Positions 44,857-56,040 of a stretch of 64,000 bases of DNA are shown piece after piece. The DNA comes from Lujinxingiaceae bacterium. Lineage in GTDB: Bacteria > Myxococcota_A > Bradymonadia > Bradymonadales > Bradymonadaceae. Under the pieces are notes generated by a model, which was not told where the DNA came from, ran no database searches, and saw only the letters and a program-made list of their open reading frames with translations. A program made the translations under genes and the position numbers. Each line of letters opens with the position of its first letter. The first letter of the stretch is position 1. The DNA is taken from positions 1 through 64,000 of the forward strand of contig JACCWM010000037.1 in assembly GCA_013697635.1 (NCBI GenBank), given 5' to 3'.

Positions 44857-47646
44857 TCAAAAGGTCGCCGTGACTTCTTCGAATTCGTAGACCTCGATGA
44901 TGTCGCCGATCTTGATGTCGTTGTAGTTGTCCATCGAGGTACCGCACTCAAAGCCGGTCTTGACCTCGCGAACATCCTCTTTGAAGCGACGTAGCGAGCC
45001 CAGCGACGACTCGTAGATGATCCGGCCATCGCGCAGCAGGCGTGCCCGCGCGTTGCGGCGCAAAATCCCGTCGCGCACGTAGCAGCCGGCGATCGTGCCG
45101 ATCTTCGGCGCATGGAAGGTGTCGCGCACCTCGGCATGACCGAGGATGCGCTCCTCGATGATCGGCGAGAGCAGACCTTCGAGAATCGAGCGCACCTGCT
45201 CGATCGCGTCGTAGATGATGTTGTGCGTCAAGATCTGCACGTTGAACTTCTCGGCCGTATCGGCCGCGCGGTTGTCCGGGCGCACGTTGAAGCCCACGAT
45301 GATCGCGCCAGCCTCCGAGGAAGCCGCCAGGTTGACGTCGTTCTCGGTGATACCGCCCACACCGTGGTGGATGGTCCTGACGCGCACTTCGTCGTTGCCA
45401 AGCTTGGCAAAAGCATCCTTGAGCGCTTCGACCGAGCCGTGCACATCGCCCTTGAGGATGAGCTTGAGCTCCTTGAGCTCGCCCTTGAGGATCATGGCCG
45501 AGAGGTCTTCAAGGCTGCCGTGCATCTCACGAGAGCGGCTGGCCATGTTCTCCTTGCGGCGCTGGCCGGCGACATGCTCGGTGATACGCTTGGCGGCCTT
45601 CTCGTCGGTCATCACAAAGAAGGGCTCGCCGGCCTCGGGAATGCCGTTGAGGCCGGTGATCACGACCGGACAGCTTGGGCCGGCCAACGAGACGGGCTTG
45701 GCGCGGTCGTCAATCATGGCACGCACGCGGCCATAAAAGCGCCCGCTCACGATCAGGTCGCCCTGCTTGAGCGTTCCGCGCTGCACGAGCACGGTAGCGA
45801 CCGGGCCGCGACCGATATCGAGCTCGGCCTCGATCACCAGACCCTGGGCCTCGCGGTTGGGGTTGGCCTTGAGCTCCTCGACCTCGGTTTGAAGATGGAT
45901 CGCCTCGAGCAGATCGTCGACGCCCAAATTCGCCTTGGCGCTGACCTCGACAAACAGCGTGCTGCCGCCCCACTCCTCGGGCACGAGGTTGTACTCGCTG
46001 AGCGCCGTCTTGACGCGCTCGGGGTTGGCCGCGGGCACGTCGATCTTGTTGATCGCCACGACGATCGGCACCTTGGCATCGCGGGCATGGTTGATCGCCT
46101 CGACGGTCTGGGGCATGACGCCGTCATCGGCCGCCACGACGAGCACGACGATGTCGGTTGCCTTGGCACCACGCGCACGAAGCGCGGTAAACGCCTCATG
46201 GCCGGGGGTATCGAGAAAGGTGGTCTCACCGCGCTCGGTCTGCACCGTATAGGCGCCGATGTGCTGGGTGATGCCGCCGAACTCACCGCTGGTCACGCTG
46301 GCCTTTCGGATCACGTCGAGCAGCGAGGTCTTGCCGTGGTCGACGTGACCCATGACGGTAACGACGGCCGGGCGCGCCAACAGGGTCTCTTCGGCGTCAG
46401 CCACCGTGTCGTAGAAGTTGCTGATGTCGAAGGCAACGTTCTCCACGGTGTAGCCGAAGTCCTCGGCGATGATCGCGGCGGTGTCGTAATCGAGCGTGGT
46501 GTTGACCGTGGCCATCATGCCCGACTCGATGAGCTTCATGGCCACCTGAGCGGCCTTGATGCCCATCTGGTGAGCGAGATCGCCGACCGAGACGACGTCC
46601 TCGATCCGGATGACCTTTTTGTGCTCGGCGGTCTGCGCGATGTCGAGCATCTGCTGCTTGCCGCGCTTGTCGCCGCGGCCGCTGTCGCGGCTGCCACGGC
46701 GCTTGGTGCGACGCGCCTTGGGATCGTAAAGGTCGCGGCCTTCGACGACGCGCTTGGTGCGGCTTCGCCGCACGCGCTGGGAAGCATCGCCGGCGGTCTC
46801 GGTGGTCGCCTCGCGCTCTCGAGCGCGGGCCGGGCCGGGCGTGAAGTCCTTGCCCTCGGCCGCAAGGCGTTCGAGCAGCACCGTCTCGCTAATCTTTCCA
46901 AGCACCTTGGCACCACCGCGCTTGGGCGCGGCGGGACGCTGGGGGTGACCGGGCGGACGATCGGCTATCGGCGCACCGTCGCCTTCGACTTGCGCAGCAT
47001 CCGCGTCGACGGGTTGTTCACCGGTCGCGACGGCGGCCACATCGGCATCGGCGGCGATCGGCGTCTCGTCGATCACCTTAGGCTCTGCCTTGGCCTCGGA
47101 TTGCACCGGGACAGACTCAACGGGCGCTTCGGTGACGACCTCGGGTTTGACGGCGACCACGGCTGGGGGCTCGGCGACAGGCTTGGCCTCGGGCGCTTGC
47201 ACAACCTTGGCTTCGACTTTGACTTCGACGGGCGCGAGCGCGGGCTCGGCGACGGCTTCGTCCTCGAGTTCGTCGGCCTTGCGACGGCGCACCATCGGCT
47301 TGACGAGCGCAACGCGCTCCTCGGCGTCAGACGCGCTGACATCGGGCTCATCCGCCTTCTTGCGACGGCGCACCGGTGTGGCAACAGCCGGGGGCGCAGC
47401 CGCCGCGGCCTCCTCGGCCTTGGGCTCGACCTTGCGCTTTCGCGCAGGCGCCGCCTTGGTTGCCCCATCTTGGCCCTTCTTGTCGCCCTTGAGCGCACGC
47501 TTGAGCGTGTCGACCTCGATCGGGCTCAAGGCCGTCATATAATTGCCTACAGAAAAGCCGAGACCGAGACTGTTGATCTTGGTCACCAACTCTTGTCTGT
47601 TGAATCCCAGTTCTTCCGCTAGTTCGTAAACGCGTCGTTGTGCCAT
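44857..47646 (-). CDS. infB: Translation initiation factor IF-2
   Basis: GTPase that brings initiator tRNA to the 30S subunit. The 929 residues start with an IF2-N domain ('[20 protein letters not shown]'), then an Ala/Glu/Pro-rich linker (about 60-240) and a basic segment. The second N domain is followed by the G domain: '[20 protein letters not shown]' (G1), '[10 protein letters not shown]' (G3), 'VAINKIDVP' (G4). Domains II-IV run to the end. GGAG precedes the ATG by 5 bases. A long-range hairpin sits just upstream. Confidence 0.97.
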   Translation of the reverse strand: MAQRRVYELAEELGFNRQELVTKINSLGLGFSVGNYMTALSPIEVDTLKRALKGDKKGQDGATKAAPARKRKVEPKAEEAAAAAPPAVATPVRRRKKADEPDVSASDAEERVALVKPMVRRRKADELEDEAVAEPALAPVEVKVEAKVVQAPEAKPVAEPPAVVAVKPEVVTEAPVESVPVQSEAKAEPKVIDETPIAADADVAAVATGEQPVDADAAQVEGDGAPIADRPPGHPQRPAAPKRGGAKVLGKISETVLLERLAAEGKDFTPGPARAREREATTETAGDASQRVRRSRTKRVVEGRDLYDPKARRTKRRGSRDSGRGDKRGKQQMLDIAQTAEHKKVIRIEDVVSVGDLAHQMGIKAAQVAMKLIESGMMATVNTTLDYDTAAIIAEDFGYTVENVAFDISNFYDTVADAEETLLARPAVVTVMGHVDHGKTSLLDVIRKASVTSGEFGGITQHIGAYTVQTERGETTFLDTPGHEAFTALRARGAKATDIVVLVVAADDGVMPQTVEAINHARDAKVPIVVAINKIDVPAANPERVKTALSEYNLVPEEWGGSTLFVEVSAKANLGVDDLLEAIHLQTEVEELKANPNREAQGLVIEAELDIGRGPVATVLVQRGTLKQGDLIVSGRFYGRVRAMIDDRAKPVSLAGPSCPVVITGLNGIPEAGEPFFVMTDEKAAKRITEHVAGQRRKENMASRSREMHGSLEDLSAMILKGELKELKLILKGDVHGSVEALKDAFAKLGNDEVRVRTIHHGVGGITENDVNLAASSEAGAIIVGFNVRPDNRAADTAEKFNVQILTHNIIYDAIEQVRSILEGLLSPIIEERILGHAEVRDTFHAPKIGTIAGCYVRDGILRRNARARLLRDGRIIYESSLGSLRRFKEDVREVKTGFECGTSMDNYNDIKIGDIIEVYEFEEVTATF

Positions 47647-47658
47647 GTGCTCTCCACT

Positions 47659-47703
47659 CTGTTCGCAACCAACCTCTTGGGAGATCGGTCTTCAGGCGAA
47701 CAG
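47659..47703 (-). promoter_or_regulatory. Leader hairpin ahead of infB
   Basis: On the minus strand CTGTTCGC and GCGAACAG form a perfect 8-bp stem around 29 bases. The stem ends 12 bases before the infB start codon and next to its GGAG site. It could modulate infB translation. The whole ylxR-infB gap of 181 bases contains no gene. Confidence 0.4.
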
Positions 47704-47827
47704 TTGTTTCTCCAATACCTACATATTCCAAATAACGATGGTGCTTGTTGCGTTGGGACCAAAGCCACTGGCCACATTTTTGGGGTTCGCATTCGCCAAC
47801 AGTGCATACTTCGCTTCCGGCGAAGGT

Positions 47828-48469
47828 TCAACCCTCAAACGCGCCAAGCTCTCTTAGTTTGCCAATATCACGCGCGATACGTTGAGCAAAATCCTGCCCG
47901 GTGATCGCGAGTACGGCGACGAACTCTTTGCCGCTGACGCGCCCGAGAAACTCGCCACCGAGGTGTTCTTCGGTATGGAGTTGCTTGCGCTCCGCGTTGC
48001 TGACGTACTTGTGCCGCGTGCTTTCACCGGCATCACCTGCCACGAGCAGCAAGCGCACGCGGTCTTCGGCTACCGCCTCCGCCGCACGTGATGCGCCCAC
48101 TACCGTTGCCTGAGCCACGACTGCGCTTTGAAGTGACTCGCGCAGGCGGCGCTCGATTCCCTCGCACATTTGCGCGATGATCTTGTCCGACTCGACCCCT
48201 TGAAGGGCGGCTTTGAGGCCACGGGCGAACCCGCCACGGTTGACGGCGCGCTCAATGCAAAGGCGGCGCGCGTGCACGTAAACCCCGCGGCCAGGCGCCT
48301 TTTGACGCAGATCGAAGATAAGACCTTCGCCTTCAAGGTAAACAAAGCGCTCGAACGCGTGTGGCTCGGCCTTGGCCCGGCAACCCACGCACGTGCGCTC
48401 CGATGAGGAACGCTCTGCATCGGTTGCTTCTTCCACCTGGGCTTGCTCTCGCTTGACGAGTTTTTTCAT
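47828..48469 (-). CDS. YlxR (DUF448) fused to an L7Ae-like domain
   Basis: A 213-residue nucleic-acid-binding protein. The N-terminal YlxR/DUF448 domain shows 'RTCVGCRAKAEPHAFERFVY' and 'KAPGRGVYVHARRLCIERAV'. The C-terminal half (about 110-205) resembles an L7Ae/YlxQ-type RNA-binding domain ('QATVVGASRAAEAVAEDRVR', 'RLLLVAGDAGESTRHKYVSN'). In many bacteria ylxR and ylxQ are separate genes between nusA and infB. Here they appear joined in one frame. Role in transcription or ribosome biogenesis is inferred from position. Confidence 0.85.
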   Translation of the reverse strand: MKKLVKREQAQVEEATDAERSSSERTCVGCRAKAEPHAFERFVYLEGEGLIFDLRQKAPGRGVYVHARRLCIERAVNRGGFARGLKAALQGVESDKIIAQMCEGIERRLRESLQSAVVAQATVVGASRAAEAVAEDRVRLLLVAGDAGESTRHKYVSNAERKQLHTEEHLGGEFLGRVSGKEFVAVLAITGQDFAQRIARDIGKLRELGAFEG

Positions 48470-48520
48470 CCACCAACTCCACCTGAGAAACAGACGCGCC
48501 CACGCTCTGGGCGCGCCCGA

Positions 48521-50331
<1,811 letters not shown>

Positions 50332-50335
<4 letters not shown>

Positions 50336-50901
50336 TGGTCCTTCACTCCTGAAAAATCGTACTTCAACTTGGCTTTGGAGACCGCGCTCCAGGGAATCGT
50401 AATAACGGAGTCTTGCTCCGAGGCTTGAATCGTCATGACTTCGTCCTCAAAGGACAAGAGCTTGCCGACCAGCTTGTTGCTTCCATCGATCTGCTCGCGA
50501 ACGACCAACTCGACGAGGCTGCCTACCACTTGAGTGACATGGCGAGCCTTCTTGAGCGCACGCTCCACGCCGGGGCTTGAAACCTCGAGCACGTAGTTCT
50601 CGGGCATGCGCTCGTCGGCATCAAAGTGAGCCTCAACATAGCGACTGACCTCGACGCAATCGTCGACCATCACGCCCTTGCCAGGCTCGGCATCGGGCCG
50701 ATCGACGTAGATGCGGATGATCCAGCGCCCGCTGGCGCGAATATCGACATCGTAGAGCAGCAACCCATGGCTGTGGGCGGCCTCCTCACTCCAGGACTCG
50801 ATGTCGGCCAGCAGCTCGGGTGTGGCCAAAAATCCACCCTGCTCGGGCTTCTCCTGTGCCTCTTCGTGCTCTGTATCGCTCACTTTTCGTTTTCGGCTCA
50901 C
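50332..50901 (-). CDS. rimP: Ribosome maturation factor RimP
   Basis: Required for 30S maturation. The 189-residue protein starts with GTG at 50901 and shows 'LLYDVDIRASGRWIIRIYVD' followed by 'VMVDDCVEVSRYVEAHFDAD'. 'YVLEVSSPGVERALKKARHV' is the RimP signature, and the C-terminal SH3-like part follows. An extra charged N-terminal segment of about 35 residues precedes the usual start region. It is the first gene of the rimP-nusA-ylxR-infB-rbfA-nrnA-truB operon. Confidence 0.95.
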
Positions 50902-50956
50902 AGCTCAACTCTTTGAATTCACGTTGGTTCTTTGCGTTTTCGACTTCGCGCTAAAA

Positions 50957-50985
50957 ACAAAAAAAGCGGGCTTTTGGGCCCACTT
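50957..50985 (-). terminator. Intrinsic terminator ahead of rimP
   Basis: On the minus strand AAGTGGGC (50985-50978), loop CCAAAA, then GCCCGCTT (50971-50964) make an 8-bp stem with one G-T pair, followed by a run of T (to 50959). It lies 56 bases upstream of the rimP start and points toward rimP, so it would cut transcripts before the operon. Confidence 0.85.
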
Positions 50986-51158
50986 TCGCAAGTACAACGC
51001 GAAATGTAGAGTGACATCGCAGCCTCACGATGTCGCCCATTTCGATCGAAGAAGGCCAGCGCTCGAAGCACTCTTCGATCAAAGCAAACAACATGCACAA
51101 CACAACAGTCCAAAAACCAAGGCACCCATTCAAAATTTCCAGGTGCCCGGTCAGCGCA
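50957..51158 (-). ncRNA. Structured leader RNA or small RNA upstream of rimP
   Basis: A transcript starting near 51158 would run about 200 nt to the terminator at 50957-50985. Four hairpins stand in line before it: GGGCACC/GGGTGCC (51148-51121), GATCGAAGA/TCTTCGATC (51080-51044), GACATCG/CGATGTC (51034-51013) and TTTCGC/GCGAAA (51004-50984). The last shares bases with the terminator stem. No open frame of note is present. It could be a free small RNA or an attenuator of the rimP-nusA-infB operon; NusA itself could act on it. Confidence 0.55.
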
Positions 51159-51164
51159 CAACTC

Positions 51165-51192
51165 TGTATAAAAATACCCGGGTGTCTGTCAA
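51165..51192 (-). promoter_or_regulatory. Strong sigma-70-type promoter for the rimP leader
   Basis: On the minus strand TTGACA (51192-51187) and TATACA (51170-51165) are separated by 16 bases, one of the best promoter matches in the window. A start near 51158 is expected. Confidence 0.7.
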
Positions 51193-51362
51193 GGCCAAGG
51201 CGATGAAAGCTTTGCGCCAGGAAGGCAGGTAGGTCTTGACAGCGACGCCTGGTGCCTCAAAATCATGAGGACAACGTGCTCGGGCAAAACCACATTCCCC
51301 ACGGCCTTCGAGCCAAGCCAAGCGATCACATTCCGGCTCGATTTTCCCAAGAGGCCATCGCC

Positions 51363-52175
51363 ATGCGCATCGCCCTGATTCAACTGAGCTCCGCACGCGA
51401 CATCGACAAGAACCTGGCCACCTGCCGCCGGCTGGCCGAGGGAGCCCTCGAGGCCGGCGCGCGCTGGCTGCTCTTTCCTGAAAACGCCCCATTCATGGGC
51501 CACGACGCCGAAAAACTCACGATCGCCGAGGATCTCGACGGCTCGATCGTCGCCGCCTTTCGCGAGATCGCACGCCAGGGCGGCTGCTGGGTGAGCTTGG
51601 GCAGTTTTCCCGAAGCGAGCACCACGCCAGGACATACCTCCAACACCCAGTTGCTCATCGACCCGGCGGGCAACACGGCCGCGCTCTACCGCAAGATCCA
51701 CCTCTTCGACGTCGAGGTCGAAGGCAAGCAAATCTTTCGCGAGTCGGACAGCGTCTTGCCCGGCTCCGAGCTCACCGTCGCCCCGATCGAGCTGGATGCC
51801 CAGCCCAGCCGAAACGTCGGCTTGAGCGTCTGCTACGATCTGCGCTTCCCCGAACTCTACCGCGCCCTGGTGAAAAAGGGCGCCCACATGCTCACCGTGC
51901 CCTCGGCCTTCACGCTTTCCACCGGCCGCGACCACTGGCACGCCCTGTTGCAGGCGCGCGCGATCGAAAACCAATGCTTCGTGCTCGCCCCCAATCAGTG
52001 GGGCCACCACTTCGACAACCGCCACTCCTATGGCCACTCCGCGGTCTACGACCCCTGGGGTCGCATGATCGCCTGCGCCAGTGATCGCGAGAGCTTCGTG
52101 CTGGCCGAGCTCGACTTCGACTACCTCGACGAGGTGCGCGCCAAGATGCCCTGCCTTGGGCACAGACGCCTGTAG
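51363..52175 (+). CDS. Carbon-nitrogen hydrolase (Nit1/deaminated-glutathione-amidase-like)
   Basis: A nitrilase-superfamily amidase of 270 residues. The catalytic triad is visible as E40 ('WLLFPENAPFMG'), K111 ('LYRKIHLFDVE') and C157 ('VGLSVCYDLRFPELYRAL'). 'RAIENQCFVLAPNQWG' and 'YGHSAVYDPWGRMIA' agree with the Nit1/Nit2 branch that hydrolyses deaminated glutathione or related omega-amides. The start at 51363 is used because the upstream extension is not family-like. It lies just upstream of the haem operon (110-base gap) and may be independent. Confidence 0.9.
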   Translation: MRIALIQLSSARDIDKNLATCRRLAEGALEAGARWLLFPENAPFMGHDAEKLTIAEDLDGSIVAAFREIARQGGCWVSLGSFPEASTTPGHTSNTQLLIDPAGNTAALYRKIHLFDVEVEGKQIFRESDSVLPGSELTVAPIELDAQPSRNVGLSVCYDLRFPELYRALVKKGAHMLTVPSAFTLSTGRDHWHALLQARAIENQCFVLAPNQWGHHFDNRHSYGHSAVYDPWGRMIACASDRESFVLAELDFDYLDEVRAKMPCLGHRRL

Positions 52176-52285
52176 AGGCCGCGGAATCAAAGCCGAGCCC
52201 CAGGCTGTTGAGCTGTTGAGCACAAGGCTGGACATCGGCCCAAAAATATACGATGTCAGCCAGTGACACCTGTGTCGGAGCCGTC

Positions 52286-53113
52286 ATGCTACACGTGATT
52301 CACATTTTGGAGGTGATGCTGCCGCTCCTTTATCTGGGAGTATTTGGCCTCTATTTGCGCCATTTCCTACAGAGCAAAGATCACGGCACGCCTTTTCGAG
52401 GCACGCATTTTCTCTACGCCGCGCTGGTCTTGCACGTCAGCTACCTGACGCTTCGGGGCATCACTTTTCACCACTTTCCGGTCTCCTCGCGCGCGGAATT
52501 TCTCTCGCTGGTGGCGCTTTGTGTGGGCCTGGTCTACGCCTTTGCCGAGACCCGGCACAAAGAATCCGACACGGGCGCCTTCTTCATCGCGATCGTGGCC
52601 ATCCTCCAGGTCATGGCCTCGCTGATGGTTGAGGACTCGACCACGCACCTGATCTTGCACGAAAACCCGGTCTACGGCGTGCACGTGATCTTTACGATGT
52701 TTGGCTTTGCCGCGCTCGCCGTCAGCGCGCTTTATGCGCTGATGTACGTGCTACTCTCGCGCCAGCTCAAGTCGCGCGAGCTGGGCGTGATCTTTCGCCG
52801 GCTTCCGCCACTCTCGGCGCTCGAGAACATGAGCCGGCTCGCCGCCACTTCGGGCATCGCCCTGCTGGGGTTGGGCCTTGCGCTGGGCCACTTCGTGGGC
52901 CTGTACATCATGGACGACTTCAACTTTACCGATCCGAAGATCCTGATCACCGACATCGCATGGCTGGCCTACGCGCTGGGTCTGCTCGTCGTCAAAGTGC
53001 GCGGCCTCTCGGGCCTTCGCATGGCCTACTTCTCGCTCTTTGGCTACATGACCTTCATTCTTGCGATGGTCGCCGTCAACACGTTCTCCAGTACGTTTCA
53101 CTCGTTTCAATGA
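52286..53113 (+). CDS. hemX: HemX/CcsA-like cytochrome c assembly membrane protein
   Basis: A 275-residue inner-membrane protein with about eight transmembrane segments. The cytochrome c assembly (CcsA/HemX) pattern is seen in 'FYAALVLHVSYLTLRGITFH'-like and 'YGVHVIFTMFGFAALAVSAL' segments with histidines that could bind haem, plus 'LDITDIAWLAYALGLLV'-like end helices. GGAG precedes the ATG. In many bacteria hemX stands directly before hemA and modulates haem synthesis, as here (23-base gap). It could alternatively be a system II cytochrome c maturation protein. Confidence 0.82.
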   Translation: MLHVIHILEVMLPLLYLGVFGLYLRHFLQSKDHGTPFRGTHFLYAALVLHVSYLTLRGITFHHFPVSSRAEFLSLVALCVGLVYAFAETRHKESDTGAFFIAIVAILQVMASLMVEDSTTHLILHENPVYGVHVIFTMFGFAALAVSALYALMYVLLSRQLKSRELGVIFRRLPPLSALENMSRLAATSGIALLGLGLALGHFVGLYIMDDFNFTDPKILITDIAWLAYALGLLVVKVRGLSGLRMAYFSLFGYMTFILAMVAVNTFSSTFHSFQ

Positions 53114-53136
53114 CGCCCAGCAACCACCTGTCGTAA

Positions 53137-54423
53137 ATGGCCGCAAACCTCGAACTCAATTGCTTCTCGTTTAGCCACCAGAACACGGATCTGGCTCAGC
53201 GCGATGCTCTGTCCTTTACCAAGGAACAGATCGAGCTGTTCGTGGCGGCCAGTCGCATGCACTGGGCGCTCGAGGCTGCGGTGCTCTCGACGTGCAACCG
53301 CACGGAGTTCTACCTCTTTGGCCCGGCGCGCCCGGCGCTTTGGGAGGACGTGCGCGCCCTGATCGCGACGATTCGTGCCTTGGAACCGTCCGCGATCCCC
53401 AGACCGGCCGCGCGCTCGGCCGAGCAGGCCGCGCGCCATATTTTTCGCGTCTCGGCCTCGCTCGAGTCACTGGCCCTTGGCGAGAACCAGATTTTGAGCC
53501 AGATCAAAGATGTCCACGAGCAGATCTTGCTCAGCCCGGGCAAATCCCCCGTGCTCGAGCGGCTCTTTCAGTTCGCGATTCGCGCCGGCAAACAGGTGCG
53601 AACCCAGACCGATCTGTGCACCGGCTCGCTGTCGATAGGCTCGGCCGCCGTCGATCTGGCCTTGAAGATCTTCGAGAATTTTCAGCGCCGCCAGGTGCTC
53701 ATCGTTGGCGCCGGCGAGACGGCCGAGACCACCGCCGCGCACTTTACGACCCACGGCGCCGAGAGCTTCGTCGTGACCAATCGCGGCCAAGAGCGCGGAC
53801 GTGCCCTGGCCACGACTTTGCGCGCGCCCTTTCGCCCGCTCGACGAGCTCCCCGCAGCCCTGGAGAGCGCCGATGTCGCGGTTTTTGCCACCGGGTCGAC
53901 GGACTTTCTGATCAACCGCGTCCAGATGAAGAAGGTGATGAAGGCGCGCAAACATCGCGCGATCTTCGTGATCGACATCAGCAACCCGCGAAACGTCGAG
54001 CCGGACGTGGGCAAGCTCGACGGCGTATTTCTGTACAACATCGACGATCTCGAACACGTCGTCGCCGCCAACCTCGCCAGCCGACAGGGCGAGATCCCGG
54101 CCGCCGAGGCCGTCGTCCAGCACATGGTCAACGAATGGCAGGCCTGGCACCAGGCCATGGAGATCACGCCGACCATCGCTTCGCTCGCGCGCTTCTTTGA
54201 GCAGGTGCGCGAGCAAGAACTCAGCCGCCACAACAGCCGCCTCACCGACCAGGAGCGCGTGATGCTCGAGGAGTTCTCACGCGGCCTGATCAAGAAGCTT
54301 TTGCACAATCCGATCACCTATTTGAAGAGCTCGGTCGAGAACAAGACCCTGCGCAAAGAGGACCTCAACCTGGTTTGGGCGCTCTACAACCTCCAACGCG
54401 AAGAACAAACCGATGAAACTTAG
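53137..54423 (+). CDS. hemA: Glutamyl-tRNA reductase
   Basis: Reduces glutamyl-tRNA(Glu) to glutamate-1-semialdehyde with NADPH, the first committed step of C5-pathway haem synthesis. The 428 residues include the catalytic cysteine in 'LEAAVLSTCNRTEFYLFG', 'SLESLALGENQILSQIKDVH', the NADPH loop 'QVLIVGAGETAETTAAHFTT' and the C-terminal dimerisation helices. Length is normal. The stop overlaps the hemC start by 11 bases. Confidence 0.96.
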   Translation: MAANLELNCFSFSHQNTDLAQRDALSFTKEQIELFVAASRMHWALEAAVLSTCNRTEFYLFGPARPALWEDVRALIATIRALEPSAIPRPAARSAEQAARHIFRVSASLESLALGENQILSQIKDVHEQILLSPGKSPVLERLFQFAIRAGKQVRTQTDLCTGSLSIGSAAVDLALKIFENFQRRQVLIVGAGETAETTAAHFTTHGAESFVVTNRGQERGRALATTLRAPFRPLDELPAALESADVAVFATGSTDFLINRVQMKKVMKARKHRAIFVIDISNPRNVEPDVGKLDGVFLYNIDDLEHVVAANLASRQGEIPAAEAVVQHMVNEWQAWHQAMEITPTIASLARFFEQVREQELSRHNSRLTDQERVMLEEFSRGLIKKLLHNPITYLKSSVENKTLRKEDLNLVWALYNLQREEQTDET

Positions 54424-55315
54424 AATTGGCTCGCGAAAATCTCGGCTCGCCCTGTGGCAGACCCGCCACGTGGCCGCGCTGCTCAAGCAACATCATGGCG
54501 GCCTCGAGATCGAGATCGTGACGATGGACACGATGGGCGACAAGATAAGCGACGTTCCCCTGCCGCAAATAGGCGTCAAGGGCCTCTTCACCCAGGAGCT
54601 CGAAGATCAGCTCCTGGCCAAGACCATCGATTTGGCCGTGCACTCGCTCAAGGATCTGCCGAGCACCTTTGCCGACGGCCTCAAGTTTGCCGGTGCGCCG
54701 CTTCGCGCCAATCCCACCGACGCCTTTATCTCCACGCGCTGGAGCTCGCTTGCGATGCTGCCCCAACACGCCGTGCTCGCCACGGGCAGCCAGCGGCGAA
54801 AATCCCAACTCCTGAGCCAGCTGCCCGGCCTTCGCTTCGAGAGTCTGCGCGGCAACATCGATACCCGTCTTCGAAAGCTCGATGAGCACGGCTGGGACGG
54901 CATCATCATGGCCACGGCCGCCCTCGAGCGCCTGGGTCGCATGCATCTGGTCAGCGAGGAGCTCGATGCGAGCATCTATGTGCCGGCCGTGGCCCAGGGC
55001 GCGATCGGCGTCGAGATCTGCGAGGGCCGCGCCGACATCGAGGCGCTGCTCGCACCGATCTTCGATCCGACCACCAACAGGGCCGTCGAGGCCGAGCGTA
55101 CTTTCTTGCGAAAGCTCGAAGGTGGTTGTTCGGTCGCGCTGGGTGCTTATTGCCATGAGGCCGACGGCCTTTGGACCTTTCATGGGTGGATCGGCTCGCG
55201 CGACGGCAGCCAGGTCAAGAAAGAGCGCGCCCAGGGCACGGATCCCGGCGCGCTGGCCGCAGCCATGGCCGACGCATTCATCGCAAACGGAGCGCGCACC
55301 ATCCTCGAGTCATGA
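54413..55315 (+). CDS. hemC: Hydroxymethylbilane synthase
   Basis: Joins four porphobilinogen units to hydroxymethylbilane. The 300 residues start 'MKLRIGSRKSRLALWQTRHV'. 'LAVHSLKDLPSTFADGLKFA' and 'VLATGSQRRKSQLLSQLPGL' are family motifs, and Cys239 in 'LEGGCSVALGAYC' is the dipyrromethane-cofactor attachment site. It overlaps hemA by 11 bases and hemD by 4, indicating translational coupling. Confidence 0.96.
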   Translation: MKLRIGSRKSRLALWQTRHVAALLKQHHGGLEIEIVTMDTMGDKISDVPLPQIGVKGLFTQELEDQLLAKTIDLAVHSLKDLPSTFADGLKFAGAPLRANPTDAFISTRWSSLAMLPQHAVLATGSQRRKSQLLSQLPGLRFESLRGNIDTRLRKLDEHGWDGIIMATAALERLGRMHLVSEELDASIYVPAVAQGAIGVEICEGRADIEALLAPIFDPTTNRAVEAERTFLRKLEGGCSVALGAYCHEADGLWTFHGWIGSRDGSQVKKERAQGTDPGALAAAMADAFIANGARTILES

Positions 55316-56040
55316 GCCGTCCTCGCCAGATCTCCATCGTCTACACGGGCATCCGTGCGCCCGACACCTGCTCGCCAGAGGTCGCGCTCACCCACGTCGC
55401 GCTGCTCGACGCCCAGCCCATCGCCTTTGACCGCGCGCGCATCGCCGAGCTGCTCACAGGGCCTGCGGCCGTGGTGTTTTACAGCCAGAACGCCGCGCGC
55501 TTTGTGATCGAATCGGGCGTGCTCGACGGGCTCGAGCTTGGCGACAAACGCTTCTGGGCCGTCGGTCAACAGACTGCCTCGTTACTCGCTGGCAAGCTCG
55601 GCGTCGATGTGTGCGTACCCGACAAGCAGACCTTCGAGGGGCTCAAAGAAGCCTTCGAGCTGGCCGCGCTTCCCCCGAACATCGTGGCCTTCTCGCTGCG
55701 CGGCAGCTGGCGCGATCTGAGCGCGCTGTGTCAGCGTCGGGCCATTGCGCTCACCGACATTCCGGTCTATGAAACGAGCGCGTCCGGATCCAACGACCTG
55801 CTCACGATTTTGGAGCAGGCTTCGCCCGAATGGATTGTCTTCACCAGCCCGCGCGGCGTCCAAAGCTTTGCCGAGCGCGTCGAGCATATCGCTGCCACCT
55901 GGCGCTTTGCCGCGATCGGGCCCTCGACAGCCCGCGCGCTGGCCGAGGTCGGCATCCTCGCTGACCACATCATGGATGTGCCCAATCGCAACCGCATCAT
56001 CGACGAGATCGTCGCCCTTGAGCAAAAGAGAACCCCATGA
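55312..56040 (+). CDS. hemD: Uroporphyrinogen-III synthase
   Basis: Cyclises hydroxymethylbilane with inversion of ring D. The family is poorly conserved. This 242-residue protein has the typical bilobal pattern: 'GPAAVVFYSQNAARFVIESG' in the first half and 'PEWIVFTSPRGVQSFAERVE' with 'RFAAIGPSTARALAEVGI' in the second. The ATG at 55312 overlaps the hemC stop (ATGA). Position between hemC and hemE supports the call. Confidence 0.9.
   Translation: MSRPRQISIVYTGIRAPDTCSPEVALTHVALLDAQPIAFDRARIAELLTGPAAVVFYSQNAARFVIESGVLDGLELGDKRFWAVGQQTASLLAGKLGVDVCVPDKQTFEGLKEAFELAALPPNIVAFSLRGSWRDLSALCQRRAIALTDIPVYETSASGSNDLLTILEQASPEWIVFTSPRGVQSFAERVEHIAATWRFAAIGPSTARALAEVGILADHIMDVPNRNRIIDEIVALEQKRTP

Noticed and set aside
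50957-51158. 6S RNA, SRP RNA or tRNA upstream of rimP
   Set aside because: The structure is a row of short hairpins, not the long bubble rod of 6S RNA. No SRP core or cloverleaf is present, although E. coli has a tRNA at this position.
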